Source: a virus
DNA: 64,000 nt
IMG/VR virus record: IMGVR_UViG_3300042389_000994
Span: 1-64,000 of that record
Reading direction: 5' to 3' (one strand)
In this document: piece by piece, positions 39,519-46,792 of the stretch
Position numbering within the stretch: the stretch's first letter is position 1
Layout of the letters: each line of letters begins with the position of its first letter
Notes under the pieces: model-generated
The model's database searches: none
Seen by the model: only the letters and a program-made list of their open reading frames with translations
Told to the model about the DNA's origin: nothing
Translations under genes and position numbers: made by a program

Positions 39519-39759
39519 GTTCATCGTAGCCGAAGAGGTTCATCGGGAGATCAAGACCGGTAGTGGTCTGTTGATGTCAAGTGGAGATGCTGATGACATT
39601 CGCTACCGCGAGTGCAAGGTGGTTAGCGTTGGCAACGAGGTGGTGGCTATTAAGGAGGGTGACAGCGTCCTCTATGACAAGAACGCCGGTTTCAAGTTGC
39701 TCATTGATGGTCGTCAATACTTGGTAATTCTAGAGCGCGACGTCGTTGTCGTTTTATAG
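39502..39759 (+). CDS. groES: GroES-like cochaperonin
   Basis: An 85-aa protein with the GroES beta-barrel plan: NKFIVAEEVHREIKTGSGLL with the mobile-loop region, then YRECKVVSVGNEV, IKEGDSVLYDKNAGFKLLID and a closing VILERDVVVVL. It is about 10 residues shorter than host GroES. It overlaps GroEL by 17 nt and its end overlaps the convergent regulator gene by 59 nt. It would cap the phage GroEL to fold phage substrates. Confidence 0.85.
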   Translation: MRAVNKFIVAEEVHREIKTGSGLLMSSGDADDIRYRECKVVSVGNEVVAIKEGDSVLYDKNAGFKLLIDGRQYLVILERDVVVVL

Positions 39760-40150
39760 ACTCATTCAGCTCTTCGGCTGGTAGGCGCATGTTCCTTTGA
39801 GCGTAAGGGGCATCGCCTCGGTACATCGGGTTGGACCATCGTGTGTCCGGCACACCCTCCTCGCCGTTGAGTTTGCGGTAAACCCCGTTGATGATTCGGT
39901 TGGCGAGTGGGGTTAGGGAGTAAAGCTTGGATGGTTTCTCACGCACAACACCGATAAGACCGCGGTTAACGAGGGACTCAATACGCTTCTTGTCCCATTT
40001 CATCCCTATTTGTGCAAGTTTGAGCCGTCTTGCATTGAAGATTTTTTCGGGGTGCAGGAAAAGGAGTAGTTCAAGGTCCGCTATTTCTATCGCCCAACGG
40101 TACTTGACATAGAGGCGAACTAGTTTGAAGTATTTTAAGTAGTTTTTCAT
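39701..40150 (-). CDS. Winged-helix-like regulator, convergent with GroES
   Basis: The start at 40150 (MKNYLKYFKLVRLYVKY) gives 149 residues. Residues 25-85 (LELLLFLHPEKIFNARRLKLAQIGMKWDKKRIESLVNRGLIGVV...YSLTPLANRII) have a winged-helix pattern: two helices with a recognition helix followed by a beta wing and 'YSLTPLG'-like close. The C-terminus (RWSNPMYRGDAPYAQRN) is tail-like. It is the only leftward gene in the rightward arm, overlapping the 3' end of GroES, and stands back to back with the gene at 40181 (30-bp gap). A transcriptional regulator role for the adjacent genes is inference. Confidence 0.6.
   Translation of the reverse strand: MKNYLKYFKLVRLYVKYRWAIEIADLELLLFLHPEKIFNARRLKLAQIGMKWDKKRIESLVNRGLIGVVREKPSKLYSLTPLANRIINGVYRKLNGEEGVPDTRWSNPMYRGDAPYAQRNMRLPAEELNESIKRQRRRALELPSIDDHQ
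39840..39856. repeat. Palindrome copy (variant)
   Basis: CGTGTGTC-C-GGCACACC is inside the winged-helix-like gene (GVPDT). One central and one outer base differ from the consensus. Confidence 0.6.
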
Positions 40151-40167
40151 TTGGCGATAAAAATATG

Positions 40168-40175
40168 TATTTTTG
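40168..40175 (+). promoter_or_regulatory. -7 box TATTTTTG
   Basis: TATTTTTG ends 5 nt before the ATG at 40181, in the 30-bp gap between divergent genes. Transcription from it would begin next to the start codon. Confidence 0.5.
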
Positions 40176-40180
40176 GGCAA

Positions 40181-40516
40181 ATGAAAGATGCTTGCTATCG
40201 GAAAGTAAAAGCGCAGTACGATGTATTCCCTTCGGCCAGAGCTAGCCAAGCTATCGCCAAGTGCCGCAAGGAGTCCGGAAGTGTGCGCAAAACCGAGAAA
40301 GGCGAAAGTTTAAAACGATGGGAGAAAGAGAAGTGGGTCGACCAAAAGACCGGCCGCGCCTGTGGAGCTGGTGGGAAGAACGAGTACTGCCGGCCGAGCA
40401 AAAGGGTGTCCGAGAAGACGCCCAAGACGAGCTCCGAGATAGGCCGCTCTACGCTCCGGAAAAAGATCCGGGAGAAGGAGCGCGTTGGAATGGGTAAACG
40501 TGTAAAGCCGGTATGA
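40181..40516 (+). CDS. DUF5872-like small basic protein
   Basis: The start at 40181 gives a 111-aa, very basic protein. MKDACYRKVKAQYDVFPSA..., KCRKESGSVR, then WEKEKWVDQKTGRACGAGGK and CRPSKRVSEKTP resemble the DUF5872 family, seen in large DNA viruses and phages with a Tyr/Lys-rich N-terminus and W..EKWVD motif. The remaining C-terminus is Lys- and Arg-rich. It could bind DNA or structural proteins. It starts a run of small basic genes that precede the lysis and fibre genes. Confidence 0.65.
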   Translation: MKDACYRKVKAQYDVFPSARASQAIAKCRKESGSVRKTEKGESLKRWEKEKWVDQKTGRACGAGGKNEYCRPSKRVSEKTPKTSSEIGRSTLRKKIREKERVGMGKRVKPV

Positions 40517-40914
40517 AAAAGTTTCCATATAAGCCACCTCAAAAACCAGCTAGCGGTAAGGTTGAGTATGTGCCGTTAGTTGAAGTTTTGGTTGGGGGTT
40601 CTGCTCAAGTCGCAAAACTCGGCGTTAAAGCTGCTAAAACTCAATTAGAAAGCCTTGCCACTACGTCTGCTGCTGAAACATTAAAAAAGGCGCATGAGAA
40701 TAAAGGGAAAGGAGCAGAGGGTTTGAAAAACATTTTTTTTAAAAAAGGAGGAAAAATGCCATTAAAGAAAGCAAAGGGGAAGGCCGACATGCAGAAAGCG
40801 GTATCGGCAAACATTCAAGAGTTGACCCGTGCAAATCGGGAGAAACCAGCCGGCAAGAAGCGTAGCAAGGAACAGATTGCCGCAATCGCTTATTCAGCAG
40901 CTCGGAAAAAATAA
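40513..40914 (+). CDS. Small basic protein, possibly two fused or two starts
   Basis: A 133-aa frame. The first 80 residues begin MKKFPYKPPQKPASGKVEYV and end in a lysine-rich tail KNIFFKKGGK. The final 52 residues start at an internal ATG (40756) preceded by a near-perfect Shine-Dalgarno AAAGGAGG and read MPLKKAKGKADMQKAVSAN, then KRSKEQIAAIAYSAARKK, like DUF6496-type phage proteins. So translation may yield the full frame, the 52-aa product, or both. Very basic composition suggests DNA or scaffold binding. SD motifs are otherwise rare in this window. Confidence 0.55.
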   Translation: MKKFPYKPPQKPASGKVEYVPLVEVLVGGSAQVAKLGVKAAKTQLESLATTSAAETLKKAHENKGKGAEGLKNIFFKKGGKMPLKKAKGKADMQKAVSANIQELTRANREKPAGKKRSKEQIAAIAYSAARKK

Positions 40915-40917
40915 TGC

Positions 40918-40925
40918 TACCTTTG
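40918..40925 (+). promoter_or_regulatory. -7 box TACCTTTG
   Basis: TACCTTTG lies 25 nt before the ATG at 40951. It could start transcription of the 95-aa and following small genes, independently of 40168. Confidence 0.35.
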
Positions 40926-40950
40926 TTGCCAATAAACCCGGGACTACCCT

Positions 40951-41238
40951 ATGAAGAAAGAGTCAATGCCATGCAACAAGCCGAGGCCATCAACGAGTCC
41001 CGGAAAAAAGCGGATGGTAAAAGCTTGCGAAGGCGGCCAAGAGAAAATCGTTCATTATGGAGCGGAAGGCTATGGCCACAATTACAGCGCGGCTGCTCGA
41101 AAGTCTTTCAAGGCGCGTCACAAGTGCGACACGGCCACAAGCAAGCTTACGGCTCGCTATTGGGCATGCAAGGACTTATGGGCTGGCAAGGGCGGCAGCA
41201 CAAAGTCAAGCCCCAAGGGCAGAAAGGGTAAGTACTAA
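40951..41238 (+). CDS. DUF6321-like small basic protein
   Basis: This 95-aa frame is chosen over the overlapping frame from 40914. Its sequence (MPCNKPRPSTSPGKKR near the start, then GYGHNYSAAARKSFKARHKC, LTARYWACKDLWAGKGGSTK) resembles DUF6321, a family of viral and phage proteins with a conserved Cys-rich, Trp-containing core. The Lys/Arg/Gly-rich tail GSTKSSPKGRKGKY suggests nucleic-acid binding. Function is unknown. It ends with the 41238 ATG of the next gene (1-nt overlap). Confidence 0.7.
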   Translation: MKKESMPCNKPRPSTSPGKKRMVKACEGGQEKIVHYGAEGYGHNYSAAARKSFKARHKCDTATSKLTARYWACKDLWAGKGGSTKSSPKGRKGKY

Positions 41239-41510
41239 TGGGGACCTGTTCAAAAGGCTGTAAGTGCCGATCATGCAGCGGAGGCAAATCACGCACCGCA
41301 AAGTATTATGCAGCCAACCCAGAGGCTCGCAAGAAAAAAGCCGAGTACGATACCAAGTATCACTCCACCCCAGAACGACGTAAGTATCGTGCGGAGTTGG
41401 TTCAAAAAAACCGCGAGATGGGTAAGAAGGGTGACGGGCTTGATGTATCTCATCAGAAAGGCGGAAAGTTTATCTTAGAAAAAGCATCCAAAAATAGAGC
41501 AAGAAAATGA
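41238..41510 (+). CDS. Small basic protein (CKCRSC motif)
   Basis: The 90-aa product begins MGTCSKGCKCRSCSGGKS, a cysteine cluster, followed by NPEARKKKAEYDTKYHSTPERRKYRAELV and a final GDGLDVSHQKGGKFILEKASKNRARK. The block 'KKKAEYDTKYHSTPERRKYR...' recurs in small virion-like proteins of many aquatic phages and viruses. Very basic, so DNA-binding or condensation is plausible. It overlaps the holin candidate ATG by 4 nt. Confidence 0.65.
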   Translation: MGTCSKGCKCRSCSGGKSRTAKYYAANPEARKKKAEYDTKYHSTPERRKYRAELVQKNREMGKKGDGLDVSHQKGGKFILEKASKNRARK

Positions 41511-41791
41511 AAGAGTTTTTAATGGACCTAGGGTTCAACATTGGTTTAGCCCTGTCGGGTTTGTTGGGTAGCCTCGTAACGATCTGGCGCTCCAAGAAAA
41601 AGATGAATGTCAAGGAGCAAGCCTTGTCGCTTATTGCCGGTACATTGTCGGCAAACTACCTGACCCCATTGGTTATAAGCTTTATGGATCTAAAGGACAA
41701 CACCCAGTTTGGTGTTGCTTTTGTAGTTGGATTTGGAGGACTTAAAGCAGTTGAGTATGTCTACGAAAAATACTTCACAAAGCAAGGATAG
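41507..41791 (+). CDS. Holin candidate
   Basis: A 94-aa protein with two to three hydrophobic segments: LGFNIGLALSGLLGSLVTIW (residues 8-27), LSLIAGTLSANYLTPLVISF (39-58) and FGVAFVVGFGGLKAV (67-81). The first segment is followed by WRSKKKMN, a positive cytoplasmic turn. Length and topology fit class I-type holins. It is about 3.6 kb before the endolysin, not directly beside it, so the assignment rests on hydropathy, size and the absence of a better candidate. Confidence 0.5.
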   Translation: MKEFLMDLGFNIGLALSGLLGSLVTIWRSKKKMNVKEQALSLIAGTLSANYLTPLVISFMDLKDNTQFGVAFVVGFGGLKAVEYVYEKYFTKQG

Positions 41792-41939
41792 AGGATTCGG
41801 CGACACCTTGGCTCGTATCTTTACAACCACGGGCGTCAAGGCGGTCGTTGATAAGATATCAGAGGTCACAGGCAAAGACTGTGGCTGTAGCGAAAGACAA
41901 GAAGCGTTAAACGAGTTATTACCATATAAAACCCAGTAA
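41757..41939 (+). CDS. Small conserved protein with CGC motif
   Basis: The start at 41757 (MSTKNTSQSKDRGFGDTL) gives 60 residues. It contains TLARIFTTTGVKAVVDKISEVTG, then KDCGCSERQEALNELLPYKT. This 'TGI..VVE..S...G.DCGC..RQ..LN..FPY' pattern is seen in small proteins of phages, often near lysis or tail genes. The vicinal cysteines may bind metal. It overlaps the holin candidate by 35 nt and leads to the fibre-like gene with a 2-bp gap. Confidence 0.6.
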   Translation: MSTKNTSQSKDRGFGDTLARIFTTTGVKAVVDKISEVTGKDCGCSERQEALNELLPYKTQ

Positions 41940-41941
41940 AA

Positions 41942-44900
41942 ATGGCATTAGAGCAAATTTCAAGTTATGCATTCTTCCCAGCGATAAATGCTGGGGGCCA
42001 GCAGTATTCTGCGCAGTTGACAATTCCCGGACGATGGAACATTGGTCAAATTCGTAGGATTGTCAACTCTACTCGAAACAAGTTGATGTACAGCGATGAG
42101 CATGAGAAGCTTATCGGCACGATTTCATTTAGCGGGTATAGCGCAACGATCCCCGCTGGTTTACCGACGACATTAATACAAAAGGCCGGTGGTGTGACGA
42201 CGTTTAACCTGTTGATGGATACGACCTATATGGGGGCAAACGATACGCTTGAAATATTGGTCGAGAAGAAGGAGCAGATTGTTCGCCCATTTGACTTTGG
42301 AACGGATGCGATTGAGCGTATCAGGGTGTCCGACCCCAAGTCAATGATTGACGCTGACTTTGAGTACGGCTTGCAGCCTACCAAATGGGCTTCCTATGGA
42401 TTGAACCGGTACTTCCCGTCGATTCTTGAACTTCAAAGTAATGACCTTATTGTATCTACCATTACTTCCGATGGGACAACTACATCAAGTACGAACTCAT
42501 TAATTACGGTTACTACATTAGGGCCGCATGGAATTGCAGCTGTCAGAACCCCTATTCATGTTGCTGGAACAAGTCAAGCGATTGCCCTTGGTGTAGGCGG
42601 AGCAGACGGCGGGTTTTTAGTTGAAACGGTTTCTAGTACAACTCAGTTTACTTATAGGGCTAAAACGACCATAACTTCTGGGTCAATTTTTGCCGACAAT
42701 ATTGTACTTCGTCGTTGTATTTTTTCATCAAATTCGGAAATTCCAATTCAGCAGATTACGACCGCAAGTCATCTTGGTGGTGATCCATTAACGGTTTCAT
42801 CTGCCATTGCAGCAACACTTACCAATAGCACTTCATCTGGAACGACTATAACGGTTACTAGTACAGCAAATCTTGCGGCTGGTATGCAAATTTTAGTAAC
42901 AGTCGGTACTGGAACCCTTGCACCGGGAGGTGGTGTCATAACGGCAATTTTAACTGCAACAACCTTTTCTGTTGCTATTGCTCCTTCTACCGCTTTATCG
43001 GCCGCTACGGTGGTGGCTCTAATACCGCACAATCTTGTTCCAGGCACACCTTTGCTTGTTCGCGTATTGAACGGAACTAATACGGGTTTGGCCAATGGGT
43101 CTTTCTTTGTCAACAGTGTTCCTGGGCCTGGTCAGTTTACATTTAGACCACGCCAAGACCAAACAACCAACACCATAAACTTTACTGGCTCCACAACAAC
43201 TATTACGGCCAACTCAGACGGATTAGCCGCTCCAAGACCATGGGATGGTGGCGTTCAGATTTATACAGCGAGTGCTTCTCATGGAGCGTCTATTGTTCGT
43301 GCTACAAAAAAGTACAACCGATATCAGTCTGGTAAAGGATACCTATGGTCATCCGGTGTGTTATTCCGCCCGAACTATGACATTCGTAGCATCACATCTA
43401 CTGGAAACAGTCCCGGCTCAACCGTTACCGTTACTACCGACGGGGTTCCGCACGGACTGCAAACCGGCGCAACTGTTACTATTGCCGGGGTAAGCACGGC
43501 GGGATACAATGGTTCTTTTGTCGTAAATGGCATCACAAGTGCTTATGCGTTTACATACTCAAACCTTGTAGCGCTTGGAGGGTCCCCCGGCGTAACCGTT
43601 CCGGGCATAGACGCTAAAGCCATTGTCACGGCATGGTCCGGGGCCGTTGTGAGGGCTGGTCCTTTTGATGACCAAAACGGGATGTTCTTTGAATACGATG
43701 GAGCAACATTCTGGGCGGTTCGGCGAAGTGCGGTTTTTCAGCTTGCCGGAACTTTAGCTATTAACACTGGAAGGACAACAGTTACTGGAACGGATACTAG
43801 GTTTCTCCAACAGGTAAGGGTTGGTGATAAAATCGCGCTTAAAGGCATGACCTATTTGGTGGCATCAATCGGAAGTGACACTAGCATGACCATTTCTCCA
43901 GACTGGAGGCCAACGGCAAATGCGAGCGGAATTAAGGGAAGTATTATCCGTGAAACCCGAATCGCTCAGTCAAACTGGAACATAGATACTTGTGATGGTA
44001 GCGGCGGGGTAAATAACCCAAGCGGATTTTTGCTTGACTTGAACACCATGCAAATGGTCGGTATTCAGTACACATGGTATGGAGCCGGATTTATTGACTG
44101 GATGATTCGCGGCGCTGACGGAAACTGGATAATGGTTCATCGACTCAAGAACAACAACGTGAACTACGAGGCCCACATGAGGACTGGTAACTTGCCCGTT
44201 CGCTACTCAGTGGAAAACGAAGGGGCTTATACTTTCTTGACCGCATCGCTTGCGGCTGGCACCACTACCTCAATGAGCGTTGCAAGCACGGCGGATTTCC
44301 CAAACGCCGGAACTCTTTTGATTGACCAAGAAATCATTAGCTATAGTGGAAAAACAGCAACGACTTTTACTACGCTGTCTAGAGCGGCAAACTTGGTTAA
44401 GTTTCAAGGAGGGGTTTCAAGGACGTTTACTGGCTCAGTTGATAGCATCCACAACACGCCAACCGCATCTGCGACAAATGGACCGGGCGTTGTGCTTATT
44501 CGCAACACTTGTAGCCCATCGCTCGTTCACTGGGGTTCGGCTTTGGTTATGGACGGAGGGTTTGACTCTGACCGTGGCTATATTTTTAATACTCAAAGAA
44601 CCATTGATATACTAGGCGCTGCAACATCAACAAACAAAAAGCAGGCTTTTGCCTTGAGGTTAGCCCCATCCGTTTCTGCGGGTATTTTGGGGGTTTTAGG
44701 CTCTAGGGACCTTATCAATAGGGCTCAATTCCTTCTTGACACCATTGGAGTAGATATTGATAATGCCTCGAACGCAAGGGCCATTGTCGTTGAGGGCATT
44801 GTGAACCCAACAAATTTATCATTTTTACCAGTCACTCTAACAGGGGGTAGTTCTTCTGGAACAACCATAACGGTTGCATCAACCGCATCCCTTTCCGTAG

Positions 44901-45403
44901 GTATGACAGTTGTAGTGACGACTGGGACTGGGTTGTTTGCCCCTAGTGGAAGCGTCGTTCTTACCATTCCAAGTGCAACGACTTTCACTGTTGGTGCTGC
45001 TCCTTCTACCGCTTTATCTGGGGCTACAATAACTGCAACGGGAGGGTGGATTGATGTAAACTCTGTTTCCCAAGGGTCGCAGCCATCGTTTACGCAAGTA
45101 TCAACAGCATTTGTTGTTGGAAGCACGGGTAACTCTCAAAATAATAGTGGATGTACCGGTGGAGAAACAATCTTTTCCTTTGCGCTTCCCGTACCTGCTG
45201 GAGCCACAGCAGCGTCTAGTGGAGCCGTTAATGATAGACTTGGTCTAACTACCTTGAAAGAATTAACGAATGCCCCAATCGGGGGGGATGGCGTTTATCC
45301 GGACGGCCCAGAGGTACTAGTCATTCAACTTTCTATGGTAGGGACTGCTACAGGAACAGCTAGTGCCACAGTTCTTTGCCGCTGGTCTGAGGCTCAAGCG
45401 TAA
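41942..45403 (+). CDS. Large fibre- or spike-like structural protein
   Basis: A 1153-aa protein rich in Thr, Ser, Gly and beta sequence. Residues 1-130 (QISSYAFFPAINAGGQQYSAQLTI) look like an attachment domain. Internal beta repeats such as SSGTTITVTSTANL...GM, then PSTALSAATV, occur near residues 299-360 and again near 971-1030; at the DNA level GCTCCTTCTACCGCTTTATC is shared by both. Another repeat region (TVTTDGVPHGLQTGATVTIAGV) is near 500. Such repeat-built proteins are typical fibre shafts, and in crAss-like phages these form capsid or tail fibres. The endolysin ATG overlaps its stop. Confidence 0.65.
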   Translation: MALEQISSYAFFPAINAGGQQYSAQLTIPGRWNIGQIRRIVNSTRNKLMYSDEHEKLIGTISFSGYSATIPAGLPTTLIQKAGGVTTFNLLMDTTYMGANDTLEILVEKKEQIVRPFDFGTDAIERIRVSDPKSMIDADFEYGLQPTKWASYGLNRYFPSILELQSNDLIVSTITSDGTTTSSTNSLITVTTLGPHGIAAVRTPIHVAGTSQAIALGVGGADGGFLVETVSSTTQFTYRAKTTITSGSIFADNIVLRRCIFSSNSEIPIQQITTASHLGGDPLTVSSAIAATLTNSTSSGTTITVTSTANLAAGMQILVTVGTGTLAPGGGVITAILTATTFSVAIAPSTALSAATVVALIPHNLVPGTPLLVRVLNGTNTGLANGSFFVNSVPGPGQFTFRPRQDQTTNTINFTGSTTTITANSDGLAAPRPWDGGVQIYTASASHGASIVRATKKYNRYQSGKGYLWSSGVLFRPNYDIRSITSTGNSPGSTVTVTTDGVPHGLQTGATVTIAGVSTAGYNGSFVVNGITSAYAFTYSNLVALGGSPGVTVPGIDAKAIVTAWSGAVVRAGPFDDQNGMFFEYDGATFWAVRRSAVFQLAGTLAINTGRTTVTGTDTRFLQQVRVGDKIALKGMTYLVASIGSDTSMTISPDWRPTANASGIKGSIIRETRIAQSNWNIDTCDGSGGVNNPSGFLLDLNTMQMVGIQYTWYGAGFIDWMIRGADGNWIMVHRLKNNNVNYEAHMRTGNLPVRYSVENEGAYTFLTASLAAGTTTSMSVASTADFPNAGTLLIDQEIISYSGKTATTFTTLSRAANLVKFQGGVSRTFTGSVDSIHNTPTASATNGPGVVLIRNTCSPSLVHWGSALVMDGGFDSDRGYIFNTQRTIDILGAATSTNKKQAFALRLAPSVSAGILGVLGSRDLINRAQFLLDTIGVDIDNASNARAIVVEGIVNPTNLSFLPVTLTGGSSSGTTITVASTASLSVGMTVVVTTGTGLFAPSGSVVLTIPSATTFTVGAAPSTALSGATITATGGWIDVNSVSQGSQPSFTQVSTAFVVGSTGNSQNNSGCTGGETIFSFALPVPAGATAASSGAVNDRLGLTTLKELTNAPIGGDGVYPDGPEVLVIQLSMVGTATGTASATVLCRWSEAQA

Positions 45404-45807
45404 TGCGAGAGATTAAGAACCTCGTCTGCCATTGCACGGCTACCGCTAAGAATACTCCCGTCGATGCTATAAAAAAGTATTGGCGGGAGAATCTTGGCTG
45501 GAAGGCAGTTGGCTATCACCGAATAATCAAATCAAATGGAGAAATTATTCAACTCGCTTCGGACGAAGCTATCACAAATGGCGTGGCAGGTCACAATAGA
45601 AATAGCCTGCACGTTTGTTATATTGGAGGAAAGACTGCTGACGATAGAACGCCGGCTCAGAAAACGGCTATGGAGAAAGTCCTAAGGGAATGGCTATCCA
45701 AGTACCCGAAGGCCAGAATCATTGGGCATCGCGATTTCCCCGGCGTCAAGAAAGCCTGTCCTCAATTTAGTGCAGAAAAAGAATATGGCTACCTCTATAC
45801 ATCTTAA
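45403..45807 (+). CDS. Endolysin, N-acetylmuramoyl-L-alanine amidase
   Basis: A 134-aa Amidase_2 domain resembling T7 lysozyme. It has VCHCTATAKNTPVDA with the first zinc His (about residue 10), GYHRIIKSNGEII with a further catalytic His and Tyr, HNRNSLHVCYIG near 63-75, and a C-terminal IIGHRDFPGVKKACPQF carrying the last His and Cys ligands. It cleaves the amide bond between MurNAc and L-alanine in peptidoglycan. Without a signal peptide it needs a holin. It overlaps the spanin candidate by 23 nt. Confidence 0.88.
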   Translation: MREIKNLVCHCTATAKNTPVDAIKKYWRENLGWKAVGYHRIIKSNGEIIQLASDEAITNGVAGHNRNSLHVCYIGGKTADDRTPAQKTAMEKVLREWLSKYPKARIIGHRDFPGVKKACPQFSAEKEYGYLYTS

Positions 45808-46210
45808 ACTCCTCACGGTCCTGTTCTTGTTTGTGGGTTGCAGCAAGAAAACCGTCACTCAGATTGAGTATCGGACAAGGGTTGACATTCAGCGCGACAC
45901 CGTGCAGATGCCGGTCATTGTGGAAACAGCCATCCCATCGCCATGCGATACCAACGGGATACTCAAGGACTTTAAGTTTGAAACCCAAGCCGGCCCAACA
46001 AAGGTTAAGTTGGCGGTTGAAAAGAATCGCATAATCGTCAAACTAAAAACGGACACGATAAGGATTGGCTATAGGAGTGTGTCCGACACACTGTTTGTTT
46101 ATAAGGACAAGATCACAACCAAAAAGGTCACGCCAAGGTGGGCATGGCAGCTGCTGATTGCCAATATCGTTGTAGCCATCGGGATTTTACTATATTTGCG
46201 TTTGAAATGA
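45785..46210 (+). CDS. Probable unimolecular spanin (u-spanin)
   Basis: The start at 45785 gives 141 residues: MATSIHLKLLTVLFLFVGC is a lipoprotein signal with a lipobox ending FVGC. A beta-rich periplasmic segment follows (residues 20-110), and a C-terminal membrane helix WAWQLLIANIVVAIGILLYL with a short basic tail ends the protein. A lipoprotein N-terminus in the outer membrane plus a C-terminal inner-membrane helix is the exact topology of phage T1 gp11, a single-protein spanin that fuses both membranes in the last step of lysis. Its overlap with the endolysin gene supports this. The palindrome at 46076 lies in it. Confidence 0.7.
   Translation: MATSIHLKLLTVLFLFVGCSKKTVTQIEYRTRVDIQRDTVQMPVIVETAIPSPCDTNGILKDFKFETQAGPTKVKLAVEKNRIIVKLKTDTIRIGYRSVSDTLFVYKDKITTKKVTPRWAWQLLIANIVVAIGILLYLRLK
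46076..46092. repeat. 17-bp palindrome, perfect arms, in spanin gene
   Basis: AGTGTGTC-C-GACACACT has perfect inverted arms and codes SVSDTL in the periplasmic segment of the u-spanin candidate. Confidence 0.8.
46170..46198 (+). promoter_or_regulatory. Promoter TTG-N18-TATATTTG
   Basis: TTG (46170-46172) and TATATTTG (46191-46198) are 18 bp apart, near-consensus spacing. The -7 box ends 8 nt before the ATG at 46207, so the mRNA leader would be only about 4 nt. It would start the head-gene transcript. Confidence 0.6.
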
Positions 46211-46455
46211 AAAAGTCAAGGGTATACTTGAAGGAAATGCTTTCGGCTCCAGTGGTCACTCCGGGCCGGTTCTCCCATAAGTACAACCCCATCGATATTA
46301 TGGCCAACGGGCGCAAGATTGCAGAGGCGACCGGTGGCGAGTATATCTTTAACCCAAAGCAAGTATCAACCATGAAGCGTTTGGTCAAAAAAAATGATAA
46401 GGCCGGCCTTCATTCTTATGTTCGTTCACTCATCCAAAAATTTGAAAAACCATGA
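46207..46455 (+). CDS. Hypothetical protein (82 aa)
   Basis: The start at 46207 overlaps the spanin stop (ATGA) and follows a promoter. The product has MKKSRVYLKEMLSAPVVTPG, then NPIDIMANGRKIAEATGGEYIFN, and ends LIQKFEKP. No domain is recognised. It begins the series of small genes leading to the terminase. Confidence 0.6.
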   Translation: MKKSRVYLKEMLSAPVVTPGRFSHKYNPIDIMANGRKIAEATGGEYIFNPKQVSTMKRLVKKNDKAGLHSYVRSLIQKFEKP

Positions 46456-46565
46456 AAAACAAGCCAGCACCCAAAAAGAAGATGTCCGCCAAAGAAATGG
46501 AGGCCATGAAAAAATCCAAAATGTCCACCATGAAGTATGGCGGCAAAATGAAAAAGCCATGCTAA
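46452..46565 (+). CDS. 37-aa Lys/Met-rich micropeptide
   Basis: Between the two neighbours a short frame, ATG 46452 to TAA 46565, encodes MKNKPAPKKKMSAKEMEAM followed by KKSKMSTMKYGGKMKKPC. It overlaps the upstream stop (ATGA) and the downstream start (7 nt). Short Lys-, Met- and Tyr-Gly-Gly-rich peptides of this sort recur in phage structural regions and may condense DNA. The coupling and composition are the support. Confidence 0.5.
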   Translation: MKNKPAPKKKMSAKEMEAMKKSKMSTMKYGGKMKKPC

Positions 46566-46792
46566 ATAAGAAGAACCCATTAGCAAAATGCTATCAAGAT
46601 GGGGGAAAATTAAAAGGCAAGTCAAAGACCGCTTGGTCTGACGACATTCGCAATCCGGAAAACGCGGAATACGTTTCTGAGGTAGCGTTCAATAAAGGGG
46701 TAAATGAAAAGCGAGTTACCCAAAAGCAATTCAACAAACGATACAAGGACACACTGAGCGATTCTACCCTGAGTTCAAAAAAGAAACGATAA
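46559..46792 (+). CDS. Small basic protein (77 aa)
   Basis: The start at 46559 gives MLNKKNPLAKCYQDGGKLKG, then NPENAEYVSEVAFNKGVNEKR and a Lys- and Ser-rich C-terminus. Basic, soluble, unrecognised. A 7-nt overlap with the micropeptide and immediate adjacency to the next gene suggest an operon of small virion-associated proteins. Confidence 0.5.
   Translation: MLNKKNPLAKCYQDGGKLKGKSKTAWSDDIRNPENAEYVSEVAFNKGVNEKRVTQKQFNKRYKDTLSDSTLSSKKKR

Noticed and set aside
40914-41231. 105-codon frame overlapping the DUF6321-like gene
   Set aside because: The other frame from 40951 carries the recognisable family sequence and fits the neighbouring gene's start.
45403-46210. Separate Rz/Rz1 spanin pair
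   Set aside because: Only one protein is seen; it alone has both the lipobox and the membrane helix.
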